Source of the DNA: Pseudomonadota bacterium
Lineage (GTDB): Bacteria; Pseudomonadota; Alphaproteobacteria; Acetobacterales; Acetobacteraceae
Direction: 5' to 3'
Length of the DNA stretch: 37,503 nt
NCBI GenBank assembly: GCA_021808315.1
Contig: JAKBBY010000009.1
Coordinates: forward strand, 1 to 37,503
Positions 24,155 through 34,136 of this stretch are shown here, in pieces; the stretch's first letter is position 1, and each line of letters opens with the position of its first letter. A model generated the notes under the pieces. It ran no database searches. It worked only from the letters and a program-made list of their open reading frames with translations, and was not told where the DNA came from. The translations under genes and the position numbers were made by a program.

Positions 24155-24851
24155 ATCCGCCACCATCCCGCATGACCGCGCCTTGCGCATCGTTGGCGAT
24201 GTGCATGGAGATCGGCGCGGCCTCGCTGCCGCGCTGGCAACTGATCGGTTCGTGATCCAGCTTGGCGATTTGGTCGATAATGGGCCCGATAGTGCGGGCG
24301 CTTTGGCCATGATGCTCGACCGGCTTGAGGCCGGTGATGGTATTTTTATGTTAGGCAATCACGATTACAAACTAGCGCGTGCCTTGCGCGGGGATCGGGT
24401 CGTGCTTGGCCCTGCCTTGGCCGATACGCTGGCGAGCCTCAGCCCTGCGTTAGCCGAACGCGCCTATCATGCCATCACAGCCGCACCGATTTGGATTGTT
24501 GGTGCCAAGTGCGTGTTCGTTCACGGCGGCTTTCATCCCGCCATGATTTATGCGCCCTCGCCAGCCTTTCCCGCCAAACAGCCAGACCCGCTCACCGCCC
24601 GCGCCCTCTATGGTGAAACCACAGGCCGCACCACCGGCGCTGGCCGGCCCGAGCGGCTCCTGCGCTGGGTCGAGGCGATCCCGCCTGACATCACAGTCTA
24701 TTGCGGCCATGATCAGCGCAGTTCGGATGGCCGACCGTTGACCTTAACCAATCGGGCGGGCGGTCGCGCTGTGCTTATGGACACCGGCGCCGGCAAAGGC
24801 GGGCATTTATCCTGGATCGATTTGCCCGCCCTTAATCAGCGTCAGATGTGA
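24147..24851 (+). CDS. PPP-type calcineurin-like metallophosphatase
   Basis: The protein has 234 residues, starting at GTG 24147 inside the end of the transporter gene (eight-base overlap). Metal motifs follow the PPP order: GDVHG (17-21), GDLVDNGP (40-47), GNHD (70-73), VHGGFH (125-130) and a later CGHDQRS. PPP-type enzymes include serine/threonine phosphatases, ApaH-like dinucleoside polyphosphatases and the phosphatase domain of polynucleotide repair proteins; which applies here cannot be told. It ends the plus-strand operon. Its stop lies inside the convergent lpd gene, with the coding ends overlapping by ten bases. Confidence 0.9.
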   Translation: MPKSATIPHDRALRIVGDVHGDRRGLAAALATDRFVIQLGDLVDNGPDSAGALAMMLDRLEAGDGIFMLGNHDYKLARALRGDRVVLGPALADTLASLSPALAERAYHAITAAPIWIVGAKCVFVHGGFHPAMIYAPSPAFPAKQPDPLTARALYGETTGRTTGAGRPERLLRWVEAIPPDITVYCGHDQRSSDGRPLTLTNRAGGRAVLMDTGAGKGGHLSWIDLPALNQRQM

Positions 24852-26233
24852 AGCGCGCGCCCATCAACGGCAAGCGCCGCTTCTTTAATCGCTTCATTGA
24901 GCGAGGGATGCGCGTGGCTGGTGCGTGCAACATCTTCCGCCGACGCACCGAACTCAATGGCCAGCACCAATTCGGCAATCATCGTGCCCGCATCCGGCCC
25001 GATAATGTGAGCGCCGAGCAGCCGATCCGTGGTCTTATCGGCAAGCAGCTTCACAAACCCGTCAGTATCGCCCATCGCGCGCGCCCGGCCATTCGCCATG
25101 AATGGGAACTTCCCGACTTTATAGCCAATACCATCGGCTTTTAGTTCTTCTTCGGTCTTACCCACCGAAGCCACTTCCGGCCAAGTGTAAACGACCCCCG
25201 GAATCGCCCCATAATTCACATGACCCGCCTGTCCAGCCAACAATTCGGCAAGCGCAACCCCTTCTTCCTCGGCTTTGTGGGCCAGCATCGGCCCTGCGAT
25301 CACATCACCAATCGCGTAAACGCCAGGCACGTTGGTGGCGAAATGCCCATCGGTCTTCACTCGGCCCCGCTCGTCAACAGCCACACCGATGGCCTCTAAT
25401 CCCAACTGATCGGTGTTGGCCCGCCGGCCAATCGCCACCAACACAGTATCGGCTTGCAGTGATTCGCTTGCTCCGCCCTTTGCCGGTTCAAGCGCTAACG
25501 TCACGCCATGCTCGTGCTTGACAGCGCCGGTCACCTTGGTGCCCAACTTGAATTTAATCCCTAACTTACCAAGTATCTTTTGAAACGCGGTCGCAATTTC
25601 ACCATCCATGGTGGGAACTAACCGATCAAGATACTCAACAACCGTCACATCCGCACCCAGGCGGCGCCACACGCTGCCTAATTCGAGCCCGATATAACCC
25701 CCGCCAATCACCACCAGATGCTTCGGCACCCGCGTCAGCGCGATCGCGCCGGTCGATGTAACAATTTGGGTTTCATCCACCTCAACACCCGGGAGCGCCA
25801 CACTCTCACTGCCGGTGGCGATGACGATATGCTTGGCGCTGTAAGTGGCCCCTGCAACCTCAACCTGCTGCGCGGATGTGAACCGTGCCGCGCCTTTGAT
25901 CCAGGTCACCTTGTTCTTTTTGAACAGGAATTCAACGCCTTTGACATTCGCGCCAACAACCTCGTCCTTATGCCCCATCATCCGCGTCAAATCGAAGCCA
26001 ATCTCCTTGGCAATAACGCCATGCTCGGCAAAACCATGCGCCAACGCATGATAATTTTCCGAGGATTGCAGCAGCGCTTTCGATGGAATGCAACCAACAT
26101 TCAGGCAGGTGCCGCCGAGCGTCGCGCGCTTTTCCACGCACGCGACCTTCATCCCGAGCTGCGCCGCGCGAATGGCGCAAACATAGCCGCCCGGCCCACC
26201 ACCAATGATGATAACATCAAATTGTTCGGCCAT
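24842..26233 (-). CDS. lpd: Dihydrolipoyl dehydrogenase (E3)
   Basis: The protein has 463 residues. It has FAD-binding GGGPGGYVCA (11-20), the redox-active disulphide in GGTCLNVGCIPSK (C43 and C48), the NAD-binding VVIGGGYIGLELGS segment (about 173-186), and the C-terminal HAHPSLNEAIKEAAL with the active-site His and Glu. It reoxidises the dihydrolipoyl group of E2 and reduces NAD. Its place ten bases after odhB shows it is the E3 of the 2-oxoglutarate dehydrogenase complex. It is the last gene of the minus-strand TCA run. Confidence 0.97.
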   Translation of the reverse strand: MAEQFDVIIIGGGPGGYVCAIRAAQLGMKVACVEKRATLGGTCLNVGCIPSKALLQSSENYHALAHGFAEHGVIAKEIGFDLTRMMGHKDEVVGANVKGVEFLFKKNKVTWIKGAARFTSAQQVEVAGATYSAKHIVIATGSESVALPGVEVDETQIVTSTGAIALTRVPKHLVVIGGGYIGLELGSVWRRLGADVTVVEYLDRLVPTMDGEIATAFQKILGKLGIKFKLGTKVTGAVKHEHGVTLALEPAKGGASESLQADTVLVAIGRRANTDQLGLEAIGVAVDERGRVKTDGHFATNVPGVYAIGDVIAGPMLAHKAEEEGVALAELLAGQAGHVNYGAIPGVVYTWPEVASVGKTEEELKADGIGYKVGKFPFMANGRARAMGDTDGFVKLLADKTTDRLLGAHIIGPDAGTMIAELVLAIEFGASAEDVARTSHAHPSLNEAIKEAALAVDGRALHI

Positions 26234-26243
26234 GATGCGCTCC

Positions 26244-27464
26244 TTAAATTTCCAGCATCAAACGACGAGGATCTTCGATGCTCTCTTTAACACGCACCAA
26301 GAACGATACCGCTTCACGCCCATCGATGATGCGGTGGTCATAAGAGACCGCCAGATACATCATGGGCCGAATTTCCACCTTGCCCGCAACCGCAACCGGG
26401 CGGTCCTGGATTTTGTGCATGCCCATAATCGCCGATTGCGGCGGGTTGATAATCGGCGTGGACATCAGCGAACCAAACACGCCGCCATTGGTAATCGAGA
26501 AGCTGCCGCCGGAAAGATCTTCAAGCTTAAGGGCCCCATCGCGCGCCCGCTTGCCAAATTCAGCAATCGCCGCCTCGATTTGCGGAAAGCTGAGCGTTTC
26601 GGCGTCACGTAACACCGGCACCACCAAGCCATTCGGGCTGCTCACCGCAATGCCCATATTCACAAAGTTTTTGTAAACGATGTCATCGCCATCGATTTCG
26701 GCATTGACGGCGGGGAACTCCCGCAACGCCGCAACACAGGATTTGACAAAAAAGCTCATAAAGCCAAGCCGCACACCTTTATGCTTTTTCTCGAACGCGT
26801 CTTTATACTCAGCGCGCAGCGCCATCACCGCGCTCATATCCACTTCGTTGAACGTGGTCAGCATCGCGGCGGTGTTTTGTGCTTCTTTCAACCGGGCCGC
26901 GATCGTCCGGCGCAGACGGGTCATTTTCACCCGCTCTTCGCGCACATCCGCCGTCCGCGCGGCCTTGGGGGCTGACGCCGCTGGTGCGGGTGCAGGCTTG
27001 TCAAGGAAGGCCAGCACATCGCCTTTGGTAATCCGCCCATCTTTGCCCGAGCCTTCGCCTATGCGCTCCGCGCTCAATTTCTGCTCAGTCATCATTTTTT
27101 GGGCGGCGGGCAGTGGCGCATGATCCCCGCGTGCCACCGGCCCGGAAGGCGGCGGCGGCGCATTAACCCCGCTCGGCGGATTGGCCGCCGGTGGCGCGGC
27201 TTTCGGCGCTGGCGTTCCCGCACCCTCACCCGCCGCAATTGAACCGAGCAAACTACCAACTTCAACTTCCGCCCCTTCATCGGCGGCAACTGACTCGATC
27301 ACGCCCGCAGCCGGCGCATTGACCTCAACCGTCACCTTATCGGTTTCCAACTCAACAATCGGCTCATCGCGCTCAACCCGCTCACCGGGCTTTTTCATCC
27401 AGCGCGCAACCGTCGCGGTGGTCACAGATTCGCCTAACGCTGGCACTTTGATTTCGGTGGACAT
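26244..27464 (-). CDS. odhB: Dihydrolipoyllysine-residue succinyltransferase (E2 of 2-oxoglutarate dehydrogenase)
   Basis: The protein has 406 residues. The order is a lipoyl domain with lipoylated K43 in [11 protein letters not shown], a Pro/Ala linker (about 85-115), a peripheral subunit-binding domain (about 116-155, [20 protein letters not shown]), a second linker, and a catalytic acyltransferase core ending in [13 protein letters not shown], whose His and Asp are catalytic. It transfers the succinyl group from lipoate to CoA and forms the core of the complex. It has one lipoyl domain, as is usual for the succinyltransferase. It lies 17 bases downstream of odhA. Confidence 0.97.
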   Translation of the reverse strand: MSTEIKVPALGESVTTATVARWMKKPGERVERDEPIVELETDKVTVEVNAPAAGVIESVAADEGAEVEVGSLLGSIAAGEGAGTPAPKAAPPAANPPSGVNAPPPPSGPVARGDHAPLPAAQKMMTEQKLSAERIGEGSGKDGRITKGDVLAFLDKPAPAPAASAPKAARTADVREERVKMTRLRRTIAARLKEAQNTAAMLTTFNEVDMSAVMALRAEYKDAFEKKHKGVRLGFMSFFVKSCVAALREFPAVNAEIDGDDIVYKNFVNMGIAVSSPNGLVVPVLRDAETLSFPQIEAAIAEFGKRARDGALKLEDLSGGSFSITNGGVFGSLMSTPIINPPQSAIMGMHKIQDRPVAVAGKVEIRPMMYLAVSYDHRIIDGREAVSFLVRVKESIEDPRRLMLEI

Positions 27465-27481
27465 GGTCTCTCCTATTCGCG

Positions 27482-30331
27482 CTATACGCCTAACGCTTGT
27501 TTCACGAGTGCGGCCTGCTCGGCAGCATGGGTCTTGGCCAAACCGGTCGCGGGGCTAGCCGCGCATTTGCGGCCCACATAGCTTGGCCGGGTGGCCGACA
27601 TTGCACCGCCCATGCAGCTCAATACCTGCTCAATCCGTCGATCAACGAAATGCCACCCCCCCATATTCTCGGGCTCTTCCTGGCACCAAATCACCTCGGC
27701 ATGGCGATAAGGTTCAATCGCCGATTTGAGCGATTTTTTCGGGAACGGATAAAATTGCTCAAGGCGAACAATCGCAACATCCTGGATATTGCGGTCACGC
27801 CGCTCAGCCAGCAAATCATAGTAAACCTTACCCGAGCAAATCACCACGCGCTTGACTTTGTCCGGCGCGCCGATTGCATCGATCTCCGGGATCACCGTGC
27901 GGAACGCCGACCCGTTGCTCATCTCCTCAAGGTTGGAGACCGCAAGCTTATGACGCAGCAATGATTTCGGTGTCATAATGACCAAGGGCTTGCGGAAATT
28001 GCGCTTGAGCTGGCGGCGCAGCGCATGAAAATAATTCGCAGGCGTCGTGATGTTGCACACCGCCATGTTATTCTCAGCACAAAGCTGCAAAAACCGCTCC
28101 GGTCGGGCCGATGAATGCTCAGGCCCCTGCCCTTCATAACCATGGGGCAGTAACAAGGTGAGTCCCGACATACGCAGCCATTTGCTTTCACCCGCCGCGA
28201 TGAACTGATCGATAATCACCTGCGCGCCATTGGCAAAATCGCCGAACTGGCCTTCCCACAGCACCAAAGTATGCGGATCGGCGACCGAGTAGCCATATTC
28301 AAAACCAAGAACCCCCGCCTCGGATAACAGCGAATTGAAAATCTCGATTTTAGCTTGATTTTCGCGAATATTATTCAGTGGCACATATTCATGCTGATTG
28401 GTTTGATCAATCAACACCGCATGGCGTTGGCTGAACGTGCCGCGTTGGCAATCCTCGCCGGATAAGCGCACGCGATGGCCCTCTAGCAACAGCGAGCCAA
28501 ACCCTAACGCTTCGCCGGTGGCCCAATCAATCCCCTCGCCGGTCTCAATCATCACCCGCTTGGCTTCAAGCTGGCGCGCAATTTTGGGGTTCAAATCCAA
28601 ATCAGCCGGCGTATGCGCTAACGCTTGACCAATCTCGCGCAACGTCTCGAGCGCAATCGCTGTTGGCTCCTCAGTCTCGCCATCTTCGTCGCGCGCCGAG
28701 TTTAATCCAGCCCAATGGCCCTCTAACCAATCCGCCTTGTTCGGCTTATAGCCGGTCGCATCCTTATAGGCCGCCTCAAGCGTGTCGGAGAAATCCTGGT
28801 TGAGCTTCTCCGCTTGTGCTGCACTCACCGTGCCTTCTGCCGCCAACCGCTCGGCATATAATGTGCGGGTCGTTTTGCGCGCACGGATCGCCTGATACAT
28901 CAGCGGCTGGGTAAAGGCTGGCTCATCGGTTTCGTTATGGCCATGGCGCCGATAACAAACCAGATCAATCACCACATCAACCGCAAATTGCTGACGAAAT
29001 TCAGTGGCCAGGCGGGCAATAAACACCACTGCCTCAGGATCATCGCCATTGACATGGAAAATCGGCGACTGCACGGATTTAGCCACATCGGTGCAATACA
29101 AACCTGAATAAGCATGCGCCGGCACTGTGGTGAAGCCGATTTGGTTATTCACCACCACATGCACCGTGCCACCGGTGCGATACCCGATCAACTGGCTCAT
29201 CGCCAGCGTCTCATACACCAATCCCTGCCCGGCAAAGGCCGCATCGCCATGCATCAAAATCGCCATCACCGAGCGCCGACCCCGCGTGTCCCCGCCCATA
29301 TCCTGGCGCGCACGCACCTTGCCAACCACCACCGGGTCCACCGCCTCAAGATGCGAGGGGTTCGGCTGCAATGAGAGATGCACCTGATTGCCGTCAATCG
29401 ACACATCGGTTGACGTGCCCAAATGATATTTCACATCGCCCGAGCCTTGCACCGCATCGGGCTTGAAGCTCTCACCGCCAAATTCAGAGAACAGCGCGGT
29501 AAACGGCTTTTTCACCACGTTGGCCAGCGTGCTCAACCGGCCTCGATGCGGCATGCCAATCGCCACTTCCCGCACCCCATCACGCGCCGCCGTCGCGATA
29601 ATTTCGTGCAAAGCCGGAATCGTGCTTTCGCCGCCCTCCAGCCCAAACCGCTTGGTGCCGACATAACGCCGCTGGCAAAAACTCTCGAACCCTTCAGCCT
29701 CGGTCAGATGCTGTAAAATGGTGCGCTTTTGCTCAGGCGCAAACGCATGGCGCCATGGTGCGCCCTCAATGCGCCGCTGGATCCAGGATTTTTGCTCAGG
29801 GTCCTGAATATGCATGAACTCAACGCCAATTTTGCCGCAATAGCTTTCGCGCAAAATACCGATAATTTCCCGCATCGTCGCGGTTTCACGGCCCAGCACC
29901 ATATCGATGAAAATCGGTCGGTCCATATCAGCCTCGGTAAACCCGTAGCTGGCCGGATCAAGTTCAGGATGATGGCCCGGCTGCTTTAACCCCAGCGGGT
30001 CAAGATCAGCTTCCAGATGCCCGCGCACCCGATAAGCGCGAATAAACATCAACGCCCGGATCGAATCGATCGTGGTTTGCCGCGAGGCCGCGCCGCTGAA
30101 CGCAACCGGCGCAGACGTCGCCGCGCTCTCAAACTGAGTCGGGCGCGGCGCCCAGGACGCCCCCATCGCATCGGTCAGCACCGATTTCGCCTCATCGCCC
30201 AGCGAGGCGAACAACGCGGCGAAATCCCGATCAACCGTGTCAGGAGCCTCAACCCATTTGGCATAAAGATTGGCAATGAACGCGGCATTGCCGCCATTCA
30301 TCGCAGTCGCCAACATATCCATACCCGCCAT
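27482..30331 (-). CDS. odhA: 2-oxoglutarate dehydrogenase E1 component
   Basis: The protein has 949 residues from ATG 30329-30331, which has AGGA eight bases upstream; an ATG two codons earlier (30337) is too close to that site. The N-terminus ([20 protein letters not shown]) is the E1o adaptor segment. Signatures are [15 protein letters not shown], the thiamine diphosphate/Mg region ([15 protein letters not shown], then [13 protein letters not shown]), and [20 protein letters not shown]. It decarboxylates 2-oxoglutarate and passes succinyl to lipoyl-E2. The 233-base gap before it holds hairpins that may set its level relative to sucCD. Confidence 0.97.
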   Translation of the reverse strand: MAGMDMLATAMNGGNAAFIANLYAKWVEAPDTVDRDFAALFASLGDEAKSVLTDAMGASWAPRPTQFESAATSAPVAFSGAASRQTTIDSIRALMFIRAYRVRGHLEADLDPLGLKQPGHHPELDPASYGFTEADMDRPIFIDMVLGRETATMREIIGILRESYCGKIGVEFMHIQDPEQKSWIQRRIEGAPWRHAFAPEQKRTILQHLTEAEGFESFCQRRYVGTKRFGLEGGESTIPALHEIIATAARDGVREVAIGMPHRGRLSTLANVVKKPFTALFSEFGGESFKPDAVQGSGDVKYHLGTSTDVSIDGNQVHLSLQPNPSHLEAVDPVVVGKVRARQDMGGDTRGRRSVMAILMHGDAAFAGQGLVYETLAMSQLIGYRTGGTVHVVVNNQIGFTTVPAHAYSGLYCTDVAKSVQSPIFHVNGDDPEAVVFIARLATEFRQQFAVDVVIDLVCYRRHGHNETDEPAFTQPLMYQAIRARKTTRTLYAERLAAEGTVSAAQAEKLNQDFSDTLEAAYKDATGYKPNKADWLEGHWAGLNSARDEDGETEEPTAIALETLREIGQALAHTPADLDLNPKIARQLEAKRVMIETGEGIDWATGEALGFGSLLLEGHRVRLSGEDCQRGTFSQRHAVLIDQTNQHEYVPLNNIRENQAKIEIFNSLLSEAGVLGFEYGYSVADPHTLVLWEGQFGDFANGAQVIIDQFIAAGESKWLRMSGLTLLLPHGYEGQGPEHSSARPERFLQLCAENNMAVCNITTPANYFHALRRQLKRNFRKPLVIMTPKSLLRHKLAVSNLEEMSNGSAFRTVIPEIDAIGAPDKVKRVVICSGKVYYDLLAERRDRNIQDVAIVRLEQFYPFPKKSLKSAIEPYRHAEVIWCQEEPENMGGWHFVDRRIEQVLSCMGGAMSATRPSYVGRKCAASPATGLAKTHAAEQAALVKQALGV

Positions 30332-30385
30332 GATCATAATCCTTTGGGTCGCCTTGACCCACCGATGCTATAGCCTCAACGCTGA

Positions 30386-30416
30386 ACGCCGTTAACAGAT
30401 CGTCAGATAACGGCGT
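30386..30416 (-). other. Perfect nine-pair stem-loop upstream of odhA
   Basis: ACGCCGTTA (30386-30394) and TAACGGCGT (30408-30416) form a perfect stem with a 13-base loop, 55 bases before the odhA ATG on the minus-strand transcript. No T-run follows in the transcript, so it is more likely an RNA processing or stability element, or an operator, than an intrinsic terminator. Confidence 0.45.
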
Positions 30417-30504
30417 GGAGCCAACAGCCAGCCGACAAACGCGCCAACCTCGCGCGCTTGCCCATAGTCCAAGTCAAACCCGCCTTGCACCGTCTCCGCA
30501 AGGT

Positions 30505-30536
30505 GCTGGGATGCTTTATTTGCATAAGCCCCCAGC
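30505..30536 (-). other. Nested imperfect hairpin just after sucD
   Basis: GCTGGG (30505-30510) pairs with CCCAGC (30531-30536), and inside them GCTT (30513-30516) pairs with AAGC (30526-30529). The structure begins about 30 bases after the sucD stop in the transcript. It lacks a T-tract, so attenuation or 3'-end protection of the sucCD message is possible but unproven. Confidence 0.35.
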
Positions 30537-30564
30537 AGATCGGCACAAAACATTACCAACAACT

Positions 30565-31440
30565 TTACCCGCGCAACGCTTTAACCATGGTCGAGCCGAG
30601 CGACGCCGGGCTGTCCGCCACGTGAATGCCCGCCAGCTTCATCGCCTCGATTTTGGCGCCCGCCGTATCGCGCCCGCCCGAAATCACCGCACCAGCATGG
30701 CCCATGCGCCGACCCGGCGGCGCGGTCACACCCGCGATAAACCCAACCACCGGCTTTTTCACCTTGTTCCGCGCGAGGAATTCCGCCGCATCGATCTCGC
30801 TTTGCCCACCAATTTCACCGATCATAATCATCGCCTCGGTTTCGGCATCCGCCAAGAACAACTCCAACACCTCGATGAAATCCAGCCCCTTCACCGGATC
30901 GCCGCCGATCCCAACGCAGCTGGACTGACCGAGCCCTGCCGCCGTGGTCTGCGCCACCGCCTCATAGGTGAGCGTGCCGGAGCGCGAAACAATGCCGACC
31001 TTGCCGCGCCGGTGAATATGGCCCGGCATAATGCCAATTTTACACGCATCCGGGGTAATCACGCCGGGGCAGTTCGGACCCACCAGGATCGATTTCGACC
31101 CGCTCAACGCCCGATGCACCCGAACCATGTCCAGCACCGGGATCCCCTCGGTAATGCACACGATCAGCGGAATTTCCGCATCAATCGCCTCCAAAATAGC
31201 ATCCGCCGCGAACGGGGGCGGCACATAAATCGCGCTGGCATCCGCCCCCGTCGCCTCACGCGCCGCGGCAACCGTGTCAAACACCGGCAAATCGAGATGC
31301 CGCGTGCCGCCCTTGCCCGGCGTGACTCCGCCCATCACCTTGGTGCCGTAGGCAATCGCCTGCTCTGAGTGGAAAGTGCCCTGCGCGCCGGTAAAACCTT
31401 GGGTGATCACGCGGGTGTCAGCATTCACGAGAATAGCCAT
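30565..31440 (-). CDS. sucD: Succinate-CoA ligase alpha subunit
   Basis: The protein has 291 residues. The CoA-binding domain starts with [21 protein letters not shown], the middle has [20 protein letters not shown], and the phosphorylated histidine is H248 in [14 protein letters not shown]. It couples succinyl-CoA cleavage to nucleoside triphosphate formation through phosphohistidine. The ATG overlaps the sucC stop by one base (TAATG), so the two subunits are made in balance. Length is standard. Confidence 0.98.
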   Translation of the reverse strand: MAILVNADTRVITQGFTGAQGTFHSEQAIAYGTKVMGGVTPGKGGTRHLDLPVFDTVAAAREATGADASAIYVPPPFAADAILEAIDAEIPLIVCITEGIPVLDMVRVHRALSGSKSILVGPNCPGVITPDACKIGIMPGHIHRRGKVGIVSRSGTLTYEAVAQTTAAGLGQSSCVGIGGDPVKGLDFIEVLELFLADAETEAMIMIGEIGGQSEIDAAEFLARNKVKKPVVGFIAGVTAPPGRRMGHAGAVISGGRDTAGAKIEAMKLAGIHVADSPASLGSTMVKALRG

Positions 31441-32636
31441 TATGCGGCCTCCTTCACAGCGGCGACAATTTTCTGTGCAGCGTCCGCCAGATTATCGGCT
31501 GCAATGATCGGCAGCCCTGATTTCGAGAGAATATCCTTGCCGAGCTGCACATTGGTGCCCTCCAGCCGAACCACCAACGGCACCGACAACGACACTTCCC
31601 GCGCCGCCGCCACCACGCCCTCGGCAATCACATCGCACCGCATGATGCCGCCGAAAATATTGACCAAAATACCTTCAACATTGGCATCGGAGAGAATGAT
31701 CTTGAACGCCGCCGTCACCCGCTCCTTGGTCGCCCCGCCACCCACATCAAGGAAATTGGCCGGTGCCGCGCCATAGAGCTTGATGATATCCATGGTCGCC
31801 ATCGCAAGACCCGCGCCATTGACCATGCAGCCAATCGAGCCATCGAGCGCCACATAATTCAGACTATGCTTGGTCGCCTCCAGCTCCTTAGGATCTTCTT
31901 CGGCCTCATCACGCAATTTTTCCAAATCCGGATGCCGATAAAGCGCATTATCATCGAAACTGACCTTGGCATCGAGCGCCACCACATCGCCCGCCCCGGT
32001 CACCACCAGCGGATTGATTTCGACGATGGCACAATCGAGCGCAATGAACGCCTTGTACATCGCGTTGACAAATTTGCCGAAGGATTTCTGCTGGTTCGCA
32101 TCAAGCCCCAGTGCGAAGGCCAGCTTGCGCGCATGAAACCCGGAAATTCCCGCCGCCGGATCAATGGCCACGCGCATAATTTTCTCGGGGTGATGCTCAG
32201 CGACCTCTTCAATCTCCATCCCGCCTTCGGTCGAGGCCATAATCACCACCTCGGAAACCGACCGATCAACCAGCAGCGACAAATACAGCTCACGCTTGAT
32301 ATCACAGCCCGCCTCAACATAAACCCGCCGCACCACGCGCCCCGCCGGCCCGGTTTGCTTGGTCACCAGCGTCTGGCCAAGCATCGCACCCGCCGCCGCC
32401 GCCGCTTCATCCGCCGAACGGGTCAAACGCACACCGCCCTTACCCTGCGGATCATCCTTGAAATGCCCGGCCCCGCGGCCCCCGGCATGGATTTGCGACT
32501 TCACCACATAGACCGGGCCAGGCAGCTTCGCCGCCGCCTGTGCAGCCTCTTCGGCACTCCAGGCCACGTAGCCGTCGAGCACAGCAACGCCATAGGATTT
32601 GAGCAGTTCCTTGGCTTGGTATTCATGGATATTCAT
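31440..32636 (-). CDS. sucC: Succinate-CoA ligase (ADP/GDP-forming) beta subunit
   Basis: The protein has 398 residues. It begins with [19 protein letters not shown], the family start, followed by the ATP-grasp domain ([16 protein letters not shown], then the VEINPLVV metal-binding segment near 208) and the C-terminal ligase domain ([17 protein letters not shown]). Together with SucD it forms succinate, CoA and ATP or GTP from succinyl-CoA. A GGAGA ribosome binding site lies before the ATG. It is the first gene of the sucC-sucD-odhA-odhB-lpd run. Confidence 0.98.
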   Translation of the reverse strand: MNIHEYQAKELLKSYGVAVLDGYVAWSAEEAAQAAAKLPGPVYVVKSQIHAGGRGAGHFKDDPQGKGGVRLTRSADEAAAAAGAMLGQTLVTKQTGPAGRVVRRVYVEAGCDIKRELYLSLLVDRSVSEVVIMASTEGGMEIEEVAEHHPEKIMRVAIDPAAGISGFHARKLAFALGLDANQQKSFGKFVNAMYKAFIALDCAIVEINPLVVTGAGDVVALDAKVSFDDNALYRHPDLEKLRDEAEEDPKELEATKHSLNYVALDGSIGCMVNGAGLAMATMDIIKLYGAAPANFLDVGGGATKERVTAAFKIILSDANVEGILVNIFGGIMRCDVIAEGVVAAAREVSLSVPLVVRLEGTNVQLGKDILSKSGLPIIAADNLADAAQKIVAAVKEAA

Positions 32637-32768
32637 GGGTTCTCCGCACGGTTACGAGAAGCTGGTTAGGCCTTGGGTGAGTGGGAATGATCGAAGGTCC
32701 GGCACGCTAACGGCACGCCCAAACCACCATGGACAGGAGGGAAGAAGCGCGAAAAACGGGATGCGGGC

Positions 32769-32792
32769 CAATGGCGAGCGAGGCGCCCATTG
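32769..32792 (-). other. Hairpin near the predicted 5' end of the sucC message
   Basis: CAATGGCG (32769-32776) and CGCCCATTG (32784-32792) pair with one bulged base around a seven-base loop. If transcription starts just after the TATATT box (32802-32807, minus strand), this hairpin would sit at the very 5' end of a leader of about 160 bases and could affect message stability. Confidence 0.35.
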
Positions 32793-32801
32793 ATTGTGCC
32801 G

Positions 32802-32822
32802 AATATATGCGTCTAAACGCAT
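32802..32822 (-). promoter_or_regulatory. Candidate sucC promoter with an operator-like palindrome
   Basis: On the minus strand a -10-like TATATT (five of six, 32807-32802) directly follows the inverted repeat ATGCGT-CTAA-ACGCAT (32807-32822, plus-strand reading), which would fill the spacer. No clear -35 was found, which fits an activator-dependent or repressor-blocked promoter. This is the main recognisable content of the gap 32637-32948, together with an AACATGTT palindrome at 32838-32845 and CGAAC-CA-GTTCG at 32896-32907. The binding factor is unknown. Confidence 0.4.
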
Positions 32823-32948
32823 CCAAATTGGCCCTTTAACATGTTGATTGAGCGCCAAAAAGTGAAAGAACTCACAGTCATCAGCACGATCATTTCGAAC
32901 CAGTTCGCTCTAGACCATCACCTAGCGCCGCGCAACCGCCCGGACCCT

Positions 32949-34136
32949 TCATGGCAGATGTGCCAAGCCGCCATAGGTCGCGCTGCGCATTTCTTCCAGT
33001 CGCGAAACCGTGCGCTCAAAAATCGCCACACCATCCCCCGCCACATAAAGCGCAGCCGGCTCTGCCGCCGCCGAGGCGTATAATTTCACCCGATGTTCAT
33101 AAAGCGCGTCGATCAAGGTGATGAACCGCCGGGCCTCGTCAAAATTATCGGGTGTGAGGATCGGCACCGCATCGATCAAAACCGTGTGAAACTGCGTGGC
33201 AATCGCCAGATAATCTCCCGAACCCAGATTTTGCGCACACAGGGCCGAAAAATCGAACCGCGCCACACCCGCTGCCGAGAGCGGGATCGGCAATTGCCGA
33301 CCAAATACCGTAATCGTCTTTGCACGCGGCATGGTGTCGCCGATCAAATCGGCAAAGACCGCATCAAGCGCGCGTTCAGCCTCGCCATCGGCGGGCACCA
33401 ACCACGTCTTCACCGTGCTCAGCCGCTCACGCCGATAATCGCGCGCCGCATCGAGCACAAGAACATCAAGATGGCGCTTCAGCAGCGCGATGAACGGCTT
33501 GAGCGTCTCATAGCCGGGTTTGCCGCGAAATAAATCATCGGGCAGCGTGTTCGAGGTCGCGACCATCACCACCGCACGATCAAACAAAGCCTGGAACAGC
33601 CGCGCCAAGATCGTGCCATCGCCGATATCGTGGATTTGAAACTCGTCAAAACAGAGCAAAGCCGATTCGGCGGCAATCAGGTCCGCCAAAGCCACCATCG
33701 GGTCGGCATCGGGTGCCTCCACCTGTAATTGGTGCAAGCGCGCATGGGTTTCCTGCATGAATTGATGAAAATGCACCCGTCGCTTGCGCGGCACATCGGC
33801 AGCCTCGAAAAACAAATCCATCAACATCGATTTGCCGCGTCCAACCTCGCCAACCAAATACAGGCCCGAGGGATAATTCTCCGGCATGTCATCCACCCGG
33901 CGCTTATTGAGCAAACGGCTCAACCAGCCATTGGCCGGGGCTTTGGGTTGTGGATCATATTGCAGCAAGCGCCGCCATAACCGATCAAGCTGCTCTGCCG
34001 CCAGCCGCTGCGCCGGATCAGCCGCCAGCCGCCCAGCGCCGATCATCGCGCGATATCGGCTGAGAACACTCTCGCCACTGGACGCGGCGCTACCTTCCAC
34101 GATCAACACTCCCTGCAGCACAATCACCGTCTGCAT
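32949..34136 (-). CDS. zapE: AFG1-like ATPase ZapE
   Basis: The protein has 395 residues from ATG 34136. A GTG codon 13 residues in, preceded by GGGAG, is an alternative start that keeps the whole domain. The AAA-type ATPase shows Walker A GEVGRGKS (96-103), HFHQFM, Walker B LLCFDEFQIHDIGD (160-173), and the sensor-like VATSNTLPDDLF. ZapE is a cell-division ATPase that binds FtsZ rings under stress; the mitochondrial relative AFG1/LACE1 works in protein quality control. In many alphaproteobacteria zapE lies just upstream of mdh-sucCD; here sucC follows without mdh. Confidence 0.95.
   Translation of the reverse strand: MQTVIVLQGVLIVEGSAASSGESVLSRYRAMIGAGRLAADPAQRLAAEQLDRLWRRLLQYDPQPKAPANGWLSRLLNKRRVDDMPENYPSGLYLVGEVGRGKSMLMDLFFEAADVPRKRRVHFHQFMQETHARLHQLQVEAPDADPMVALADLIAAESALLCFDEFQIHDIGDGTILARLFQALFDRAVVMVATSNTLPDDLFRGKPGYETLKPFIALLKRHLDVLVLDAARDYRRERLSTVKTWLVPADGEAERALDAVFADLIGDTMPRAKTITVFGRQLPIPLSAAGVARFDFSALCAQNLGSGDYLAIATQFHTVLIDAVPILTPDNFDEARRFITLIDALYEHRVKLYASAAAEPAALYVAGDGVAIFERTVSRLEEMRSATYGGLAHLP

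Noticed and set aside
30415-31368. Plus-strand frame of 317 codons opposite sucD
   Set aside because: The sucD frame on the other strand is unmistakable, and the plus frame is rich in Arg, His and Asn with no motifs.
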